Part shown: piece after piece, positions 46,324-56,435 of the stretch
How positions within the stretch are numbered: the first letter of the stretch is position 1
How the letters are laid out: each line of letters opens with the position of its first letter
From: Erythroxylum novogranatense
Lineage: Eukaryota > Streptophyta > Magnoliopsida > Malpighiales > Erythroxylaceae
Length of the DNA stretch: 64,000 nucleotides
Reading direction: 5' to 3'
Assembly: GCA_029891385.1 (NCBI GenBank)
Contig: CM057232.1
Span: 62,433,824 to 62,497,823, forward strand
The notes under the pieces: model-generated
The model's input: only the letters and a program-made list of their open reading frames with translations
Told to the model about the DNA's origin: nothing
Databases searched by the model: none
Translations under genes and position numbers: made by a program

Positions 46324-46674
46324 GGTCAACTACTAGTATGCCATAGGAGTCTCCACAGTCTAATACATAAACTAACAACTGTATTATAAAAGATGGTATT
46401 TGAGCCTAGATACTAATTTCTGATCATGATATTTTTCTAATTGAATTCTACTATCTCTATGTTCATTATTATTTCCCATTTATTTTATTTGTTTTAGTTC
46501 TAGTTTCTTTCCATTAAAAATATAAAATCAATCCTTAACCTTGATAATAGGGGAAAGGTGATTACTAGTATTCATATTCTTTGTAGGATCGACCCGTACT
46601 TGCTGGTACTAATTACAACTACGTCATGTACTTGCAGCTAATTACAAATTAACTAATACAAAATATTCCAATCA
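46324..46674 (+). repeat. Athila-like LTR, copy C, right part
   Basis: Continues from GACTCAA with GGTCAACTACTAGTATGCC, matching 15595 onward in LTR B, and ends ...AATATTCCAATCA. Confidence 0.82.
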
Positions 46675-46947
46675 AGTTTAGTTGTTGTTGGGGACTTTGA
46701 TATTAGGAAAGCCTAAATGTTACTACTCTTGTCATTTCTATTTTATTTTGTTTTATCTTTGTTTTATTTTCTTTTGTTTTAATTTGATTTTGTATTTATT
46801 TTATTTTATTTTCTTTATTTTATTTTATTTTATTGTATCTTGTTGTATTTTTTCTTATAAACTTAATTATTTTTAATTTCTCTACTTGATCTTAAGTTTT
46901 TGGTTTATTGTAGGAATTACGATTTACTGCCATAGCCATAACTTACA

Positions 46948-47166
46948 ATGGAAAGATGGAGCAAAAAAGATTTTTATTGGAGCCATAATATGCCTTTACG
47001 ATCTATATCATCACCATATAGGAGGTGTCCTCACCTGTTTTTAGAAGCTAAACTAATATTCGGGCTGTGTAATGACATTGGTGGGAGTTATCACTACAAC
47101 CATAAATGTCGAGCACCAACATATAGATGGGAGCAACCAAACATGTTATATCAATCTCATGTGTAG
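46948..47166 (+). CDS. Small leader ORF, second copy (72 aa), unknown function
   Basis: Starts MERWSKKDFYWSHNMPL and ends YQSHV, aligning end to end with 16211-16429. Shared parts include RCPHLFL, GGSYHYNHKCRAPT and WEQPNMLYQSH. About 12 of 72 residues differ. Position after the primer site and before gag is the same in both. No domain is recognised. Confidence 0.4.
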   Translation: MERWSKKDFYWSHNMPLRSISSPYRRCPHLFLEAKLIFGLCNDIGGSYHYNHKCRAPTYRWEQPNMLYQSHV

Positions 47167-47259
47167 TATACAAGAACAACTATAATTTAGAATGGAGCAA
47201 CTCTTATGCCTATGGATGGAATAATTACACTCTAGATGGATATCTATAACCCCAAACGT

Positions 47260-48030
47260 CTCCATATAGTGAGCCAACTTTGGAAGATAAATTAATGGAA
47301 GCCCTTGCTAAAATGAAAGTTGACCGATGTGCATTCAAGAATGAAGAATTTAGAAATAAATTTCAAAATAAAAAGAAAGTATTATAGATAAACTGATGGA
47401 ATGCCTTGCTAAGAGAATAGCTAGTCAATGTGAATTCGATAAGAGACTTCCTTCACTTACATAATAATGAGTGTAATTTAAGCTTCCAACCACCATAGAG
47501 TGAAGAAGAGTCAACAGTTGATTTCATAAGTGAACAAACATTTCAAGAAGGTGGGAAGGTAACTGCTACTCTAAAAAATATGATGATCGAGTCTATTCAA
47601 GAATCAAACATAAAGCATAAGCAAATAGAGGCTCGTATACATAATAAGGTGAATCGAATCGATCAACTAGCAGAGATATTATCCAAAGAACAACTAGGGA
47701 GTTTTCCTAGTCCTAATGAAATAGATCGTAATGAATTTAGAATGGTAAACATCTTTAGTAGTAAAGATGAGCTCTAAGAAGAATAAGAGGAATAGGAAGC
47801 AAGTATTACACAAAAATTAATAGAACTCCTTATTGACATGAAAGCTCAGCGACGCGAATTTGAGAGAGAAGAAAAGGCAATAATTAGTTTCATGATTAGA
47901 GTGAGATTACAAGAAGAGCTTCAAGAGGAAGAAGAAACCTCCATCCAAGAAGAGAGAGTATAGGAATGGCAAAATATAACTGAAGAAGATAAGCTAAAAG
48001 CCTCTGTCTAGGAAGAAGAAGAAGAATAGT
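47260..48030 (+). pseudogene. gag: Athila/Tat-like gag fragment
   Basis: The readable part (47580-47777) includes ARIHNKVNRIDQLAEILSKE and GSFPSPNEIDRNEF. This is the linker pattern (..Q..QLA..L....G.FPS..E.N.) that follows the capsid in plant gypsy gag proteins. Flanking sequence is acidic (long Glu-rich runs, 47780-48070) with many stops. No zinc knuckle is left. Confidence 0.5.
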
Positions 48031-48573
48031 GGACAAGGGAGGTTGAGGAAGAACTAGTAGAGGAACCAAGTAAGAAACTACTTATAAGGTGTTGGTAATG
48101 GCCTTAGGTACAGAGGGTTCCAACTTCCTCCAAGACAAGCTACTTGAGATAATGGATGGTTCAAGGAGTTTTGTTATTCCCTCTTTCATTAATAGTTTGT
48201 CATTAAAAACAACATTAATTTTTCAAATTGGATTTATTAATTTGATAAATTATATCCTTGTAACAATCTTTCATTAGGTGGCTTGCTTACAGACTACAAA
48301 ACCCCTATGTCGAGAAAAGGGTGGAAATAAGCCATTGATTGTTAACCCTAGATGGCAGAAATGTGAAAGTTACAATGAGCTATCGACGTTAAAGAAGTGT
48401 TGCATGGAAAGCAACCCATGAGTTAGTTTTAATTTTATGTTTTGTGAACAAGTCTTATAATATCTCTTTGAGTAAATTTCCTTTACTTTTAACCCTTTTT
48501 ATTAACCATTATACTTTACCTAAGCCCCATTACAACAAGTATAATTAACCTTTTGATTTTTATTTCTGGTTTG

Positions 48574-50431
48574 TGTTAGAGTAGTGCCCTAAAGGCAATC
48601 GCCTTTAGCGCGTTTTGTACAAAATTGTGTACATTCTTTATAAATAAATAAAGAAAGGCATATTTCATTACGTTGCTGTTCATTATTTATGAACTGATAT
48701 TGATCAATAAGCAAATTAATGAAGTCCATGATATATGACATAGCATGAAGGAAATTATGATGTGATCATACTACTGAGATTCCTATCATGTGCAATTATG
48801 TCAGGATCTTAATTATCCCTAGTCATAGGATTCTTGAGGCCGACGTCGGAATCCGGAAAGACTAGACACATCTCAAGCTCCTTGATTTGATCAAGCAAAT
48901 AATCTCGAAACTATATATATGAGATATTTAGGGTTGAGATGTGGATGCTTACTAGAGGTAGTAAGTACATTGGATGACCTGCTATGAGATCATCACATGG
49001 ATGTACTATTCTAATGTCAGTGATAATCTCATCATAGCAACGGTGCAAGTATTCTTAGACTTGAGGTACTCAAGGATATCTTGGATACTAATTCTGTGCT
49101 TTGACTCCATTCCTTGTTGCCTTACAGAGGTCGCTCATAGGGTGGTGCTTGGGTACAGTTTGAGGTATTCGAAGGTAATTGAGTAGCCAATAGAGGATTC
49201 ACCACTTCTGTGACAGCAGAAGATGATACCCATGGCCTCTTGTCAGGGTCATTACTTAGAAATCTCTGATCAGAGTACATATGTCATGAAGAGTGTCTTC
49301 ATTGACATATTAAGTATTAAGTAATGAGTCCCAGGACAAGAACTGAAATCACTTGGACTAGATTTGACGTAGTCAGTCTAGTAAGAGTTGACACATTGCC
49401 CATACTCATAACCAAGTGGGGTATAGCATGGTGAAAGGACGAATTGCACGGTAATTGTCTATGGAAGGGTTCGTGATATGGTCTGTGATGAATATATATT
49501 CATTCGTCAAACCAATTACTTTCCGGTCAATTGGGGGTCATGATGTGTTGCTAGATACCGCTCATGACTTGCTTAGATTAAGTGTTGATCTAAGTGGCCA
49601 ACATAACCGGGAACCTAATGGGTCACACGCATAAGAGTGTTTCGGAGAACTCGTAAAATAGTTTTGGACAGAGTTCCAATAAATGGAGAGCAGATGGATT
49701 AAATGGATCCCGATGAGATCGAGATATGTCCCGATGAGATCGCGACATCGATATTGCTGAAAAACGTTTCCGGGGGTTTTTCCCATACCGGGACCTGGTA
49801 GGCTGGTAGGACCGACCCCAGTGTGACTGGACCACTTCAGCATTTATTTATATATATATATATAATTAATTAATTAAAGAATTAATTAATTAATATATAT
49901 ATATATGTTGATACGTGGAAGGAGAGGAGGAAGCTTCATCTTTAACTTTATATATATATATATATATATATAATGAAGCTAAAAACGTGGAAAGGCAAAA
50001 GAAGCTTCCATCTTTGCCTAGTCATCTTTACATTAAATGAAAAGAAGACTAAAAGAAAGAAGAAGATGTGTGTGATCGTGGGTTTTGAAAGAGGAAGAAG
50101 GATTTTGAGAAAATCCTAAGTCTTTCAAGCTTATCATCATCGACTCTCTTCATCTTCTCTCCTCCAAAGTTCCACTTCATCGTGAGTTTCCAAGCTCTCC
50201 AGAACAAAGGTAAGATCTAGCAGTCTTTACTTTGTTCTAGCTATTCCCGGTCAAAGGGTTTGTCCCGTTAGGTTTTCCGATCTCTGCGTGGATATTGTTA
50301 GAGACGGTCTCCTTTGGTCGTTTGGTTTGAGTTTGTTATATATACATGGATCCTGGCTTTGGAAGGTACCAAACAAAATTTTTGTTTTCCGCTTTCGTGG
50401 GCATGTGATTCTCACACGGGATTTTCCTACA
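48574..50431 (+). repeat. 5' LTR of copia 2 (1,858 bp)
   Basis: Ends ACGGGATTTTCCTACA before the primer site. It contains TA-rich inverted repeats at 49845-49975. Confidence 0.9.
49845..49975. repeat. TA-rich inverted repeats and (TA)n in the 5' LTR
   Basis: ATATATATATATAATTAATT ... AATTAATTAATATATATATAT forms a long self-complementary arm pair. A longer pure (TA)n tract follows near 49950-49972. The 3' LTR has the same structure at 57697-57815, with a shorter (TA)n. Confidence 0.85.
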
Positions 50432-50432
50432 G

Positions 50433-50444
50433 TGGTATCAGAGC
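50433..50444 (+). other. Primer binding site, tRNA-iMet
   Basis: TGGTATCAGAGC, one base after the LTR end. Confidence 0.9.
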
Positions 50445-51555
50445 CACTTGTGTCGATATAACGAAGAAACCATGACTAGGTCGGAGTTCCTTATTGCTTG
50501 TGACGATGATGCATGTTAATTGAGTGAATTTCGAATTCAGTATAGAGATCATTTTTTCGAAATTTTCTTTCACAGATATGTTCACAAGATGTTTTTGTAT
50601 ATGTCTGTGGAAGCTCGGAATTTATCAATTTTTTTTGATATGGTTTTGCTAATTTATTCCCTAATGTTCTGGTTGCTGTCTTTGTACACATTCATTGAAC
50701 AGGCATGCTTATAAATTCGAGAATAAATTGTAGAAAAATTGTTTTTCGGATTTTATTTCACCAACATGTCTCTAAGATGTTTATTAATTTCCATAAGAAA
50801 GGAAAAATGTTTTCGAGGTGATTTACTATTTATTTGAGAATTTATTGTGTGCTGCTGGGAATAACTGTGTTGAGGAACACAGATTCTACATTGGCTTAGT
50901 TGCTGAGGTTGAATGAGTTTTTGATGGAAATAAATCCTGAAAACATTCATGGAGTATTTTGTGAACGTGTTGTAACCTCTGTAATTTTCTCAGAATTTAT
51001 TCAAATTGTTTCAATGAGTGTTTCAAGCAAAACACAGAGCTTGGAAGTTTTGAGAAAGTTGCTGGAGCTGTTTTGTTTGAAATAAGAAATTGTGTAGATT
51101 TCAGTTCCAATGCCTTGGATCATTTTTAATATGATTTAAAATGTGTTATATTGATGTTGTATGCTTTCCAAATTGAATTTCTTGAAATTGGGTTTCCAAA
51201 CAATTTTCGGATGTCAAATGTGTCTCATTAGCGTATCGTTAGTATATTCCCTTATCTTGATTGTTTTGGCCGTCACAAATTTTGTGACCAGTGCCGAAGT
51301 AATCTTGATAAAGTGTAGACTACCTAGAGATACTTAGGGTGATAGTTTGATATTCGCAAAATTATTTGGAAATCTAAGTGAATAACAGCGTATTCATCGA
51401 TTTCAAGTTTTTCATGTATAGTTTGACTATATATGGTAAGCAACAATGAAAGTGTTTCATTGGTACATCAAGCTAAAGTGTATTAGACTTGGTATTGTGA
51501 ATTTGAACTGCACGGATTGAGAAATTAGCTGATTAGATAGCAATTCCACACGGAT

Positions 51556-51729
51556 AAGTCGACTTACACAATGAACAAGTCGACTTGTCCGTGCACTGTA
51601 GATGCATAAGTCGACTTGCAAAATGGTACAAGTCGACTTGTTCGTGCACAGTTGCATAAGTCGACTTACATTTGCATAAGTCGACTTACTCAGAGGCATA
51701 AGTCGACTTATACATACACAAGTCGACTT
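51556..51729. repeat. Eight AAGTCGACTT palindromes in the copia 2 leader
   Basis: Exact 10-bp palindromes start at 51556, 51577, 51608, 51630, 51658, 51678, 51700 and 51720. Start-to-start spacing is 20-31 bp. The surrounding bases vary, often with GCAT before and AC or GT after. Confidence 0.9.
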
Positions 51730-52180
51730 ATAACATGCATAGGTGGGATGATGGATGATTTTAGGTATAAATTCAATGTGATTGATGAAATGCCCTAAAT
51801 CATTCCATATAGTCATGGTAACTATAATCCTATAGCTTGGAGAAGAAGTAGATGAGACCTGAAAACCCTCACACTTAATATGAAAACTAACGTCTTCCAT
51901 TAATATGGGGAGAACCAGAGTTCTTATAGAGTTGGGTTGTTGGGTAAACCCAAGCTCACTCTATACGAATATGTTCGAACCATGGAAATAAGATTTTCGG
52001 ATTAATGGGTCGGTTGTCACTAGAAGCGTTGATTTGTTGAGTAAACTCAAGGTCAATGTGGACAGAGGTGAAATTGGGTAGTGTACATCAGATGTACGCG
52101 CATCAAGAGTTGATAACCCAATGTGTGTGCATACATCACGAGTTGATAGCACTAGTCGATAGTTGCATCTATAAAGTACA

Positions 52181-52352
52181 TGGTATGACCGATACCTGCC
52201 GATTGATCTAAGGTGGCTTGTTGGGTAAACCTAAGGTCATTTTAGTAATGTCGGATATCTAAGATGCAATTGGTATGACTGATAACTACCGATTGACCTA
52301 AGGTGACTTGTTGGGTAAACCCAAGGTCATTGTTAGTAATATCGGATATCGA
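52181..52352. repeat. ~90-bp direct repeat with stem-loop motif
   Basis: Two copies, GTATGACCGATACCTGCCG... and GTATGACTGATAACTACCG..., each running through TTGTTGGGTAAAC and ending in TCGGATATC. Each contains TTGGGT-AA-ACCCAA, a short stem-loop. Confidence 0.75.
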
Positions 52353-52512
52353 CCCACTAGGACATTTTGTCATAATGTTTCTTGGATTTGTACTGAGGGT
52401 TATGGATTCTTTGAAACTAGTGGGAGCCATATGCATGTCATGCAAGTCCTTATGATCATGCATTTAATTCTATTCTAACATTCTTTCTCTCTTTCTTTAT
52501 AGGTTATTGAAG

Positions 52513-53467
52513 ATGTCTTCTAGTGTGAATCTGCGCTCACTAATGGATTCAAACAAATTAACTGGACCCAACTTTCTAGATTGGCTGAGAAATCTGAGAA
52601 TTGTTCTCAGATCTGAGGAACTGGGCTATGTCCTAGATGTTCCACTTCCTGATCCACTAGCCGTCGATGCTTCCGATGAGGATCGAAAGCATATCGAAGC
52701 ATCTCAAAGACGATGACATAGCAACTCAGTATTATGCTTGCCTCGATGTCACCAGAGTCTGCGATAGCGATGAGTCTATGGATGCTCATACTATAGTGTT
52801 TCATCTTAGGGAGCTGTTTGATGAGCAAGCTCGGTCTGAAAGGTTCGAGACCTCGAGGTTACTCTTCACTACTAAGACTCCAGGTTCATCTGCAGTGCAG
52901 TATGCACTGAAGATGAATGGGTATATTGAGAGGTTGGCCGTCTTAGGTTTTGTTATGGATTATGAATTAAGTGTTGACTTAATTCTAGTTGGATTGTCTG
53001 ATAGTTATTCACAGTTTGTGTTAAACTATCGGATGAACCAAATATCCACGACAATCCCTGAGTTGATCAATCTGCTCAAGACAGCAGAGCAAGCTATTAA
53101 GAAGGATAGCAAGGCAGTCCTTATGGTGGACTCTTCTTCTGGTTCCAAGAAAAAGAAACAGAAGAAGAAAAGGTCTAAGAAATCGAAAGGAAGTATAGCC
53201 AAGAAGAAAACCAAAGAGACTGCACCAAAAGGAACTTGCTTCCATTGTCGCAAGACTGGCCACTGGAAGAGAAACTATAAAGTCTATCTGGAGGAACTGA
53301 AGCAGAAGAAGGCATCAGATGCCTCGACTTCTTCAGGTATGTTTGTCATTGAAGTGAATACTGTTTCTGATCATAACATATGGGTATTAGATACCGGTTG
53401 TGGCTCACACATATGCAATGATATGCGAGGCCTCGAGGACGATGAGCGGCTCATGAAGGAGAACTAG
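52513..53467 (+). pseudogene. gag: Copia 2 gag with protease start, one frameshift
   Basis: Starts at ATG 52513 (MSSSVNLRSLMDSNKL), with the copia capsid opening LTGPNFLDWLRNLRIVL. A frameshift near 52690 joins it to the second frame: SMDAHTIVFHLRELFDEQ, SRLLFTTKTPGSSAVQYALK and NYRMNQISTTIPELINLL. A Lys-rich run precedes the zinc knuckle, which reads CFHCRKTGHWKRNY and so lacks its last Cys (Tyr instead). The protease site NIWVLDTGCGSHIC is intact at about 53375-53415, but the frame stops at 53465. Confidence 0.88.
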
Positions 53468-54809
53468 ACCAGGCGTGTGGGAAATGGAGCAAGAGTTCTT
53501 TGCATTAGCCGTGAGGCACTTACTTTTGTCACTCCCCACCGGGCTTGTAATTAAACCGGATGAATGTTATTTTGTACTGTATTAACAAAGAACATATTAT
53601 CTGCTTCTTGTTTAAATAGAGCTGGTTTCCATTTGACTTTTAGTAACAATGGTTGTTCTATTAGTTTGAATGGAATGCTTTATGGTCTTGGTACATTATG
53701 CAATGGAATTTACATATTAGATATGTCACATCTAATAATGAATGTCAATGACACGAAAAGACATAAACGAGATAATTTAAAATCAACTTACTTATGGCAT
53801 TGTCGCTTGGCCATATAAATGAGAGACGACAGCTAAGCTCCATAAGAGTGGTAGTTTAGGGTCATTTGATTATGAATCATATGATGATCTGAATCTTGTT
53901 TATTAGACAAGATGACTAAGTTACCCTTTAAGGGAAAGGGTGAACGAGCGATCGAGTATTAGACCTAATACATTCGGATGTATGTGGTCCGATGTCCATC
54001 CATGCTAGAAGTGGTTCTCTTTACTTCATTACCTTTATCGATGATTATTCTCGATATGGGTACCAGATGTCGATGAGATACAAATCAAGCATTTGAAAAG
54101 TTCAAACAATTCAGAAATGAAGTAGAAAACCAACTTGGGAAAAGTATCAAGACATTACGATCCGATCGTGGTGGGGATTACTTAGACCAAGAGTTTTGGA
54201 TTATCTCGAGATAATGAGATTTTATCTCAATGGACTCCTCCTTACACACCACAAAGATAATGGTGTGGCGAAAGGAGAAATCGAACCTTGTTAGACATGG
54301 TACGATCAATGATGGGCTTTGCAAAGTTACCAAAATCCTTTGGGGTATGCAATCGAGACAATTGTTTACTTGCTAAACAGAGTTCCATCAAAGCAGTTGA
54401 TGTTACTCCATATGAGATGTGGACTAACAAAAGACCCTATCTTACTCATTTGAAAGTTTGGGGCTGTCACCTTATGTGAAGCGGACTCGGTCGGATAAAC
54501 TTGATGCAAAATCGACAAATGTTTGTTAAGTAGGATATCCTAAAGAAACAATGGGATATCGGTTCTATCTTGCGGAGGAACAAAGGTGTTTGTTTCAAAG
54601 CATGCTGTCTTTTAGAGAAAGAGTTTCTTTTACAAGAAGGCAAGGGAGCAAAATTGAACTCAAGAAGTTCAAGATCTGTGACGCAGATCAATCAGCTGCT
54701 GAACTGAAATCGTAACTCATACAGATGAAGTAACAGCTCAACCTTCTACAACACACGAAATTGTGAGGTCACGTGATATCGCTCTATTCCCGAGAGATAT
54801 GGATTTCTC
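53468..54809 (+). pseudogene. pol: Copia 2 protease end and integrase, heavily broken
   Basis: Fragments in several frames: GMLYGLGTLCNGIYILDMSH and YLWHCRLAI (start of the zinc domain, 53790-53818), then LGKMTKLPFKGKGE-like and FIDDYSR-like segments by eye near 53925-54050. SIKTLRSDRGGDYLDQEF follows (catalytic Asp, about 54145-54195), then RSMMGFAKLPKSFGV and VTPYEMWTNKRPYLTHLKVWG (54288-54479). Frameshifts are too dense for any intact domain. Many are single-base changes near CG or CHG positions, some of which could be sequence errors. Confidence 0.75.
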
Positions 54810-56099
54810 GTGAATGAACAGAATGACGTATTGCTCATAGAAGATGATAAGCCTACCACCTATGAAGAGGTTCTGAAGAGTTCAGAGTCTGATAAATGGC
54901 TTCAATCCATGAAGTCAGAAATGGATTTCATGTATGAAAACCAAGTATGGACTTTGGTTGATGCACCCAAAGGAATCAAACCCATAGGGTGCAAATGGGT
55001 TTTCAAAAAGAAAACTGACATGGATGATAATGTAATTACCTATAAAGCAAGGCTTGTGGCCAAAGGTTTTCGTCAAAGACAAGGAGTTGACTACGACGAA
55101 ACCTTCAGCCCAGTAGCAATGCTTAAATCCATTAGGATACTCTTAGCCATTGCCACTCATTATGATTATGAGATATGGCAAATGGATGTGAAGACAGCTT
55201 TCCTAAATGGGAATCTAGCTGAGGATGTGTATATGACACAACCTGAGGGCTTCACCTCCTATGATGGCAAAAAGGTATGCAAGCTTCAAAAATCCATCTA
55301 TGGATTGAAGCAAGCATCCAGGAGTTGGAATATCCGTTTTGATGAGGTAATCAAAGAGTTTGGTTTCTCACAAAATCTGGATGAATACTGTGTGTATAAG
55401 AAGGTTAGTGGGACTGCAATCGTATTCCTTGTGCTGTATGTAGATGACATATTATTGTTAGGAAACGATGTCTCGATGCTACAATCAGTCAAGATTTGGT
55501 TGTCCAAACAATTTTCCATGAAAGACCTTGGTGAAGCAACTTATATCCTTGGGATAAGGATCTATAGAGATAGATCAAAAAGATTGCTTAGTCTTTCACA
55601 ATCAACGTACATAGACAAGATGCTAAAGAGGTTTAGCATGGAGCAATCCAAGAGAGGGTACCTTCCCGTGACTCATGGGATAACACTCTCGAAATCTATG
55701 TGTCCTAAGACACAAGATGAGAGGATGCGCATGAATATGATCCCGTATGCATCTGCGGTTGGATCTATCATGTACGCAATGCTATGTACGAGACCCGATG
55801 TATCATATGCTCTAAGTGTTACGAGCATATACCAATCGGATCCTGGTGAGGATCACTGGGTGGCTGTCAAGAATATCCTTAAGTACTTACGAAGAACTAA
55901 GGATGTTTTCTTGATATATGGGGATGGAGATCTCCAAGTGAGCAGGTATACAGATGCCAGTTTTCAATCTGATAAGGATGATTCCAAATCCCAATCAGGT
56001 TATGTATTCACACTGAACGGCGGGGCAGTCAGTTGGAAGAGTTCCAAACAAGAGACGACTGCTGATTCAACGACCGAGGCAGAGTACATTGCCGCTTGA
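54810..56099 (+). CDS. pol: Copia 2 reverse transcriptase and start of RNase H (429 codons open)
   Basis: The longest clean copia frame in the window. RT motifs in order: SDKWLQSMKSEMDFMYENQV, CKWVFKKKTDMD, KARLVAKGFRQRQGVDYDE, IWQMDVKTAFLNGNL, YGLKQASRSWNIRF and the catalytic LYVDDILLLGND (residues ~209-220). RNase H begins with YTDASFQSDKDDSKSQSGY and ends at STTEAEYIAA, where a small deletion shifts the frame at 56096. The C-terminal third continues in another frame (56089-56325: VWIKKFITELG, LYCDNNGVIVQAKEP, HVLRRYHLIREI), with later stops. RT itself could fold, but as part of a fused polyprotein it has no intact start. Confidence 0.9.
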   Translation: MNEQNDVLLIEDDKPTTYEEVLKSSESDKWLQSMKSEMDFMYENQVWTLVDAPKGIKPIGCKWVFKKKTDMDDNVITYKARLVAKGFRQRQGVDYDETFSPVAMLKSIRILLAIATHYDYEIWQMDVKTAFLNGNLAEDVYMTQPEGFTSYDGKKVCKLQKSIYGLKQASRSWNIRFDEVIKEFGFSQNLDEYCVYKKVSGTAIVFLVLYVDDILLLGNDVSMLQSVKIWLSKQFSMKDLGEATYILGIRIYRDRSKRLLSLSQSTYIDKMLKRFSMEQSKRGYLPVTHGITLSKSMCPKTQDERMRMNMIPYASAVGSIMYAMLCTRPDVSYALSVTSIYQSDPGEDHWVAVKNILKYLRRTKDVFLIYGDGDLQVSRYTDASFQSDKDDSKSQSGYVFTLNGGAVSWKSSKQETTADSTTEAEYIAA

Positions 56100-56420
56100 A
56101 GCGAAGAAGGAAGCCGTTTGGATCAAGAAGTTCATTACTGAACTTGGTGTGGTTCCTAGCAGTGATGGGCCCATACAGTTGTATTGTGACAACAATGGGG
56201 TTATTGTGCAGGCGAAGGAACCAAGGTCTCATCAACGATCTAAACACGTACTCCGTAGATATCATTTGATCAGGGAGATCATTAGACGAGGTGATGTCCA
56301 TATCGAGAGAGTTCCCACCGAGTAGAATATTGCTGATCTATTGAGGAAGCCATTGTCACAAAAGAGTTTTGATTCTCATGTACTCGCCTATGGTATTAGA
56401 TATCAAGGCGATTGGCTTTA
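56089..56420 (+). pseudogene. pol: Copia 2 RNase H, C-terminal part
   Basis: Continues RNase H after the frameshift: KEAVWIKKFITELGVV, LYCDNNGVIVQ (catalytic Asp), RSKHVLRRYHLIREII, then TAG at 56323 where Asp or Glu would be expected before NIADLLRKPLSQ. The frame then runs to GIRYQGDWL and TAG at about 56420. Confidence 0.8.
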
Positions 56421-56435
56421 GGTCAAGTGGGAGAT
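56420..56435 (+). other. Polypurine tract of copia 2
   Basis: AGGTCAAGTGGGAGAT directly before the 3' LTR start TGTTAGAGTA. Confidence 0.8.

Larger units (their letters stand above)
14866..46674 (+). mobile_element. Degraded Athila-like Ty3/gypsy element (LTR B to LTR C) with nested insertions
   Basis: After removing the nested elements (18647-32403 and 37012-46318), the element has LTR B, a tRNA-Asp-like primer site, a small leader frame, pol (RT, RNase H, integrase), an env-like remnant and LTR C. Most of gag and protease is missing: near 16545 the leader jumps to a region just upstream of RT. The order of parts and the RT and integrase sequences fit the Athila/Tat group rather than chromoviruses. 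It is not flanked by a target duplication because LTR C is followed directly by another internal region, giving an LTR-internal-LTR-internal tandem. Confidence 0.8.
46675..48573 (+). mobile_element. Second Athila-like internal region, internally deleted
   Basis: Begins with a primer-site-like AGTTGTTGTTGGGGA (46680-46694), a T-rich tract (46735-46865) and a small leader ORF. Unlike the copy after LTR B, it retains part of gag, but pol is absent. Near 48380-48425 is GTTGCATGGAAAGCAACCCA, a phrase I associate with the end of coding in this group. The interval 48089-48277 has an open frame without recognisable features. Interrupted at 48573 by a copia element and continued at 58286. Confidence 0.65.
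50445..52512 (+). other. Long untranslated leader of copia 2
   Basis: Two kilobases between the primer site and gag without a convincing ORF. It contains eight AAGTCGACTT palindromes (51556-51729) and later four copies of a TTGTTGGGTAAACCCAAGG stem-loop motif (51937, 52034, 52218, 52308). Confidence 0.7.

Noticed and set aside
51556..51729. Possible CRISPR-like array because of regularly spaced palindromes
   Set aside because: The repeat is only 10 bp, spacing is uneven, the context is a copia leader in a eukaryotic genome, and no cas genes exist.
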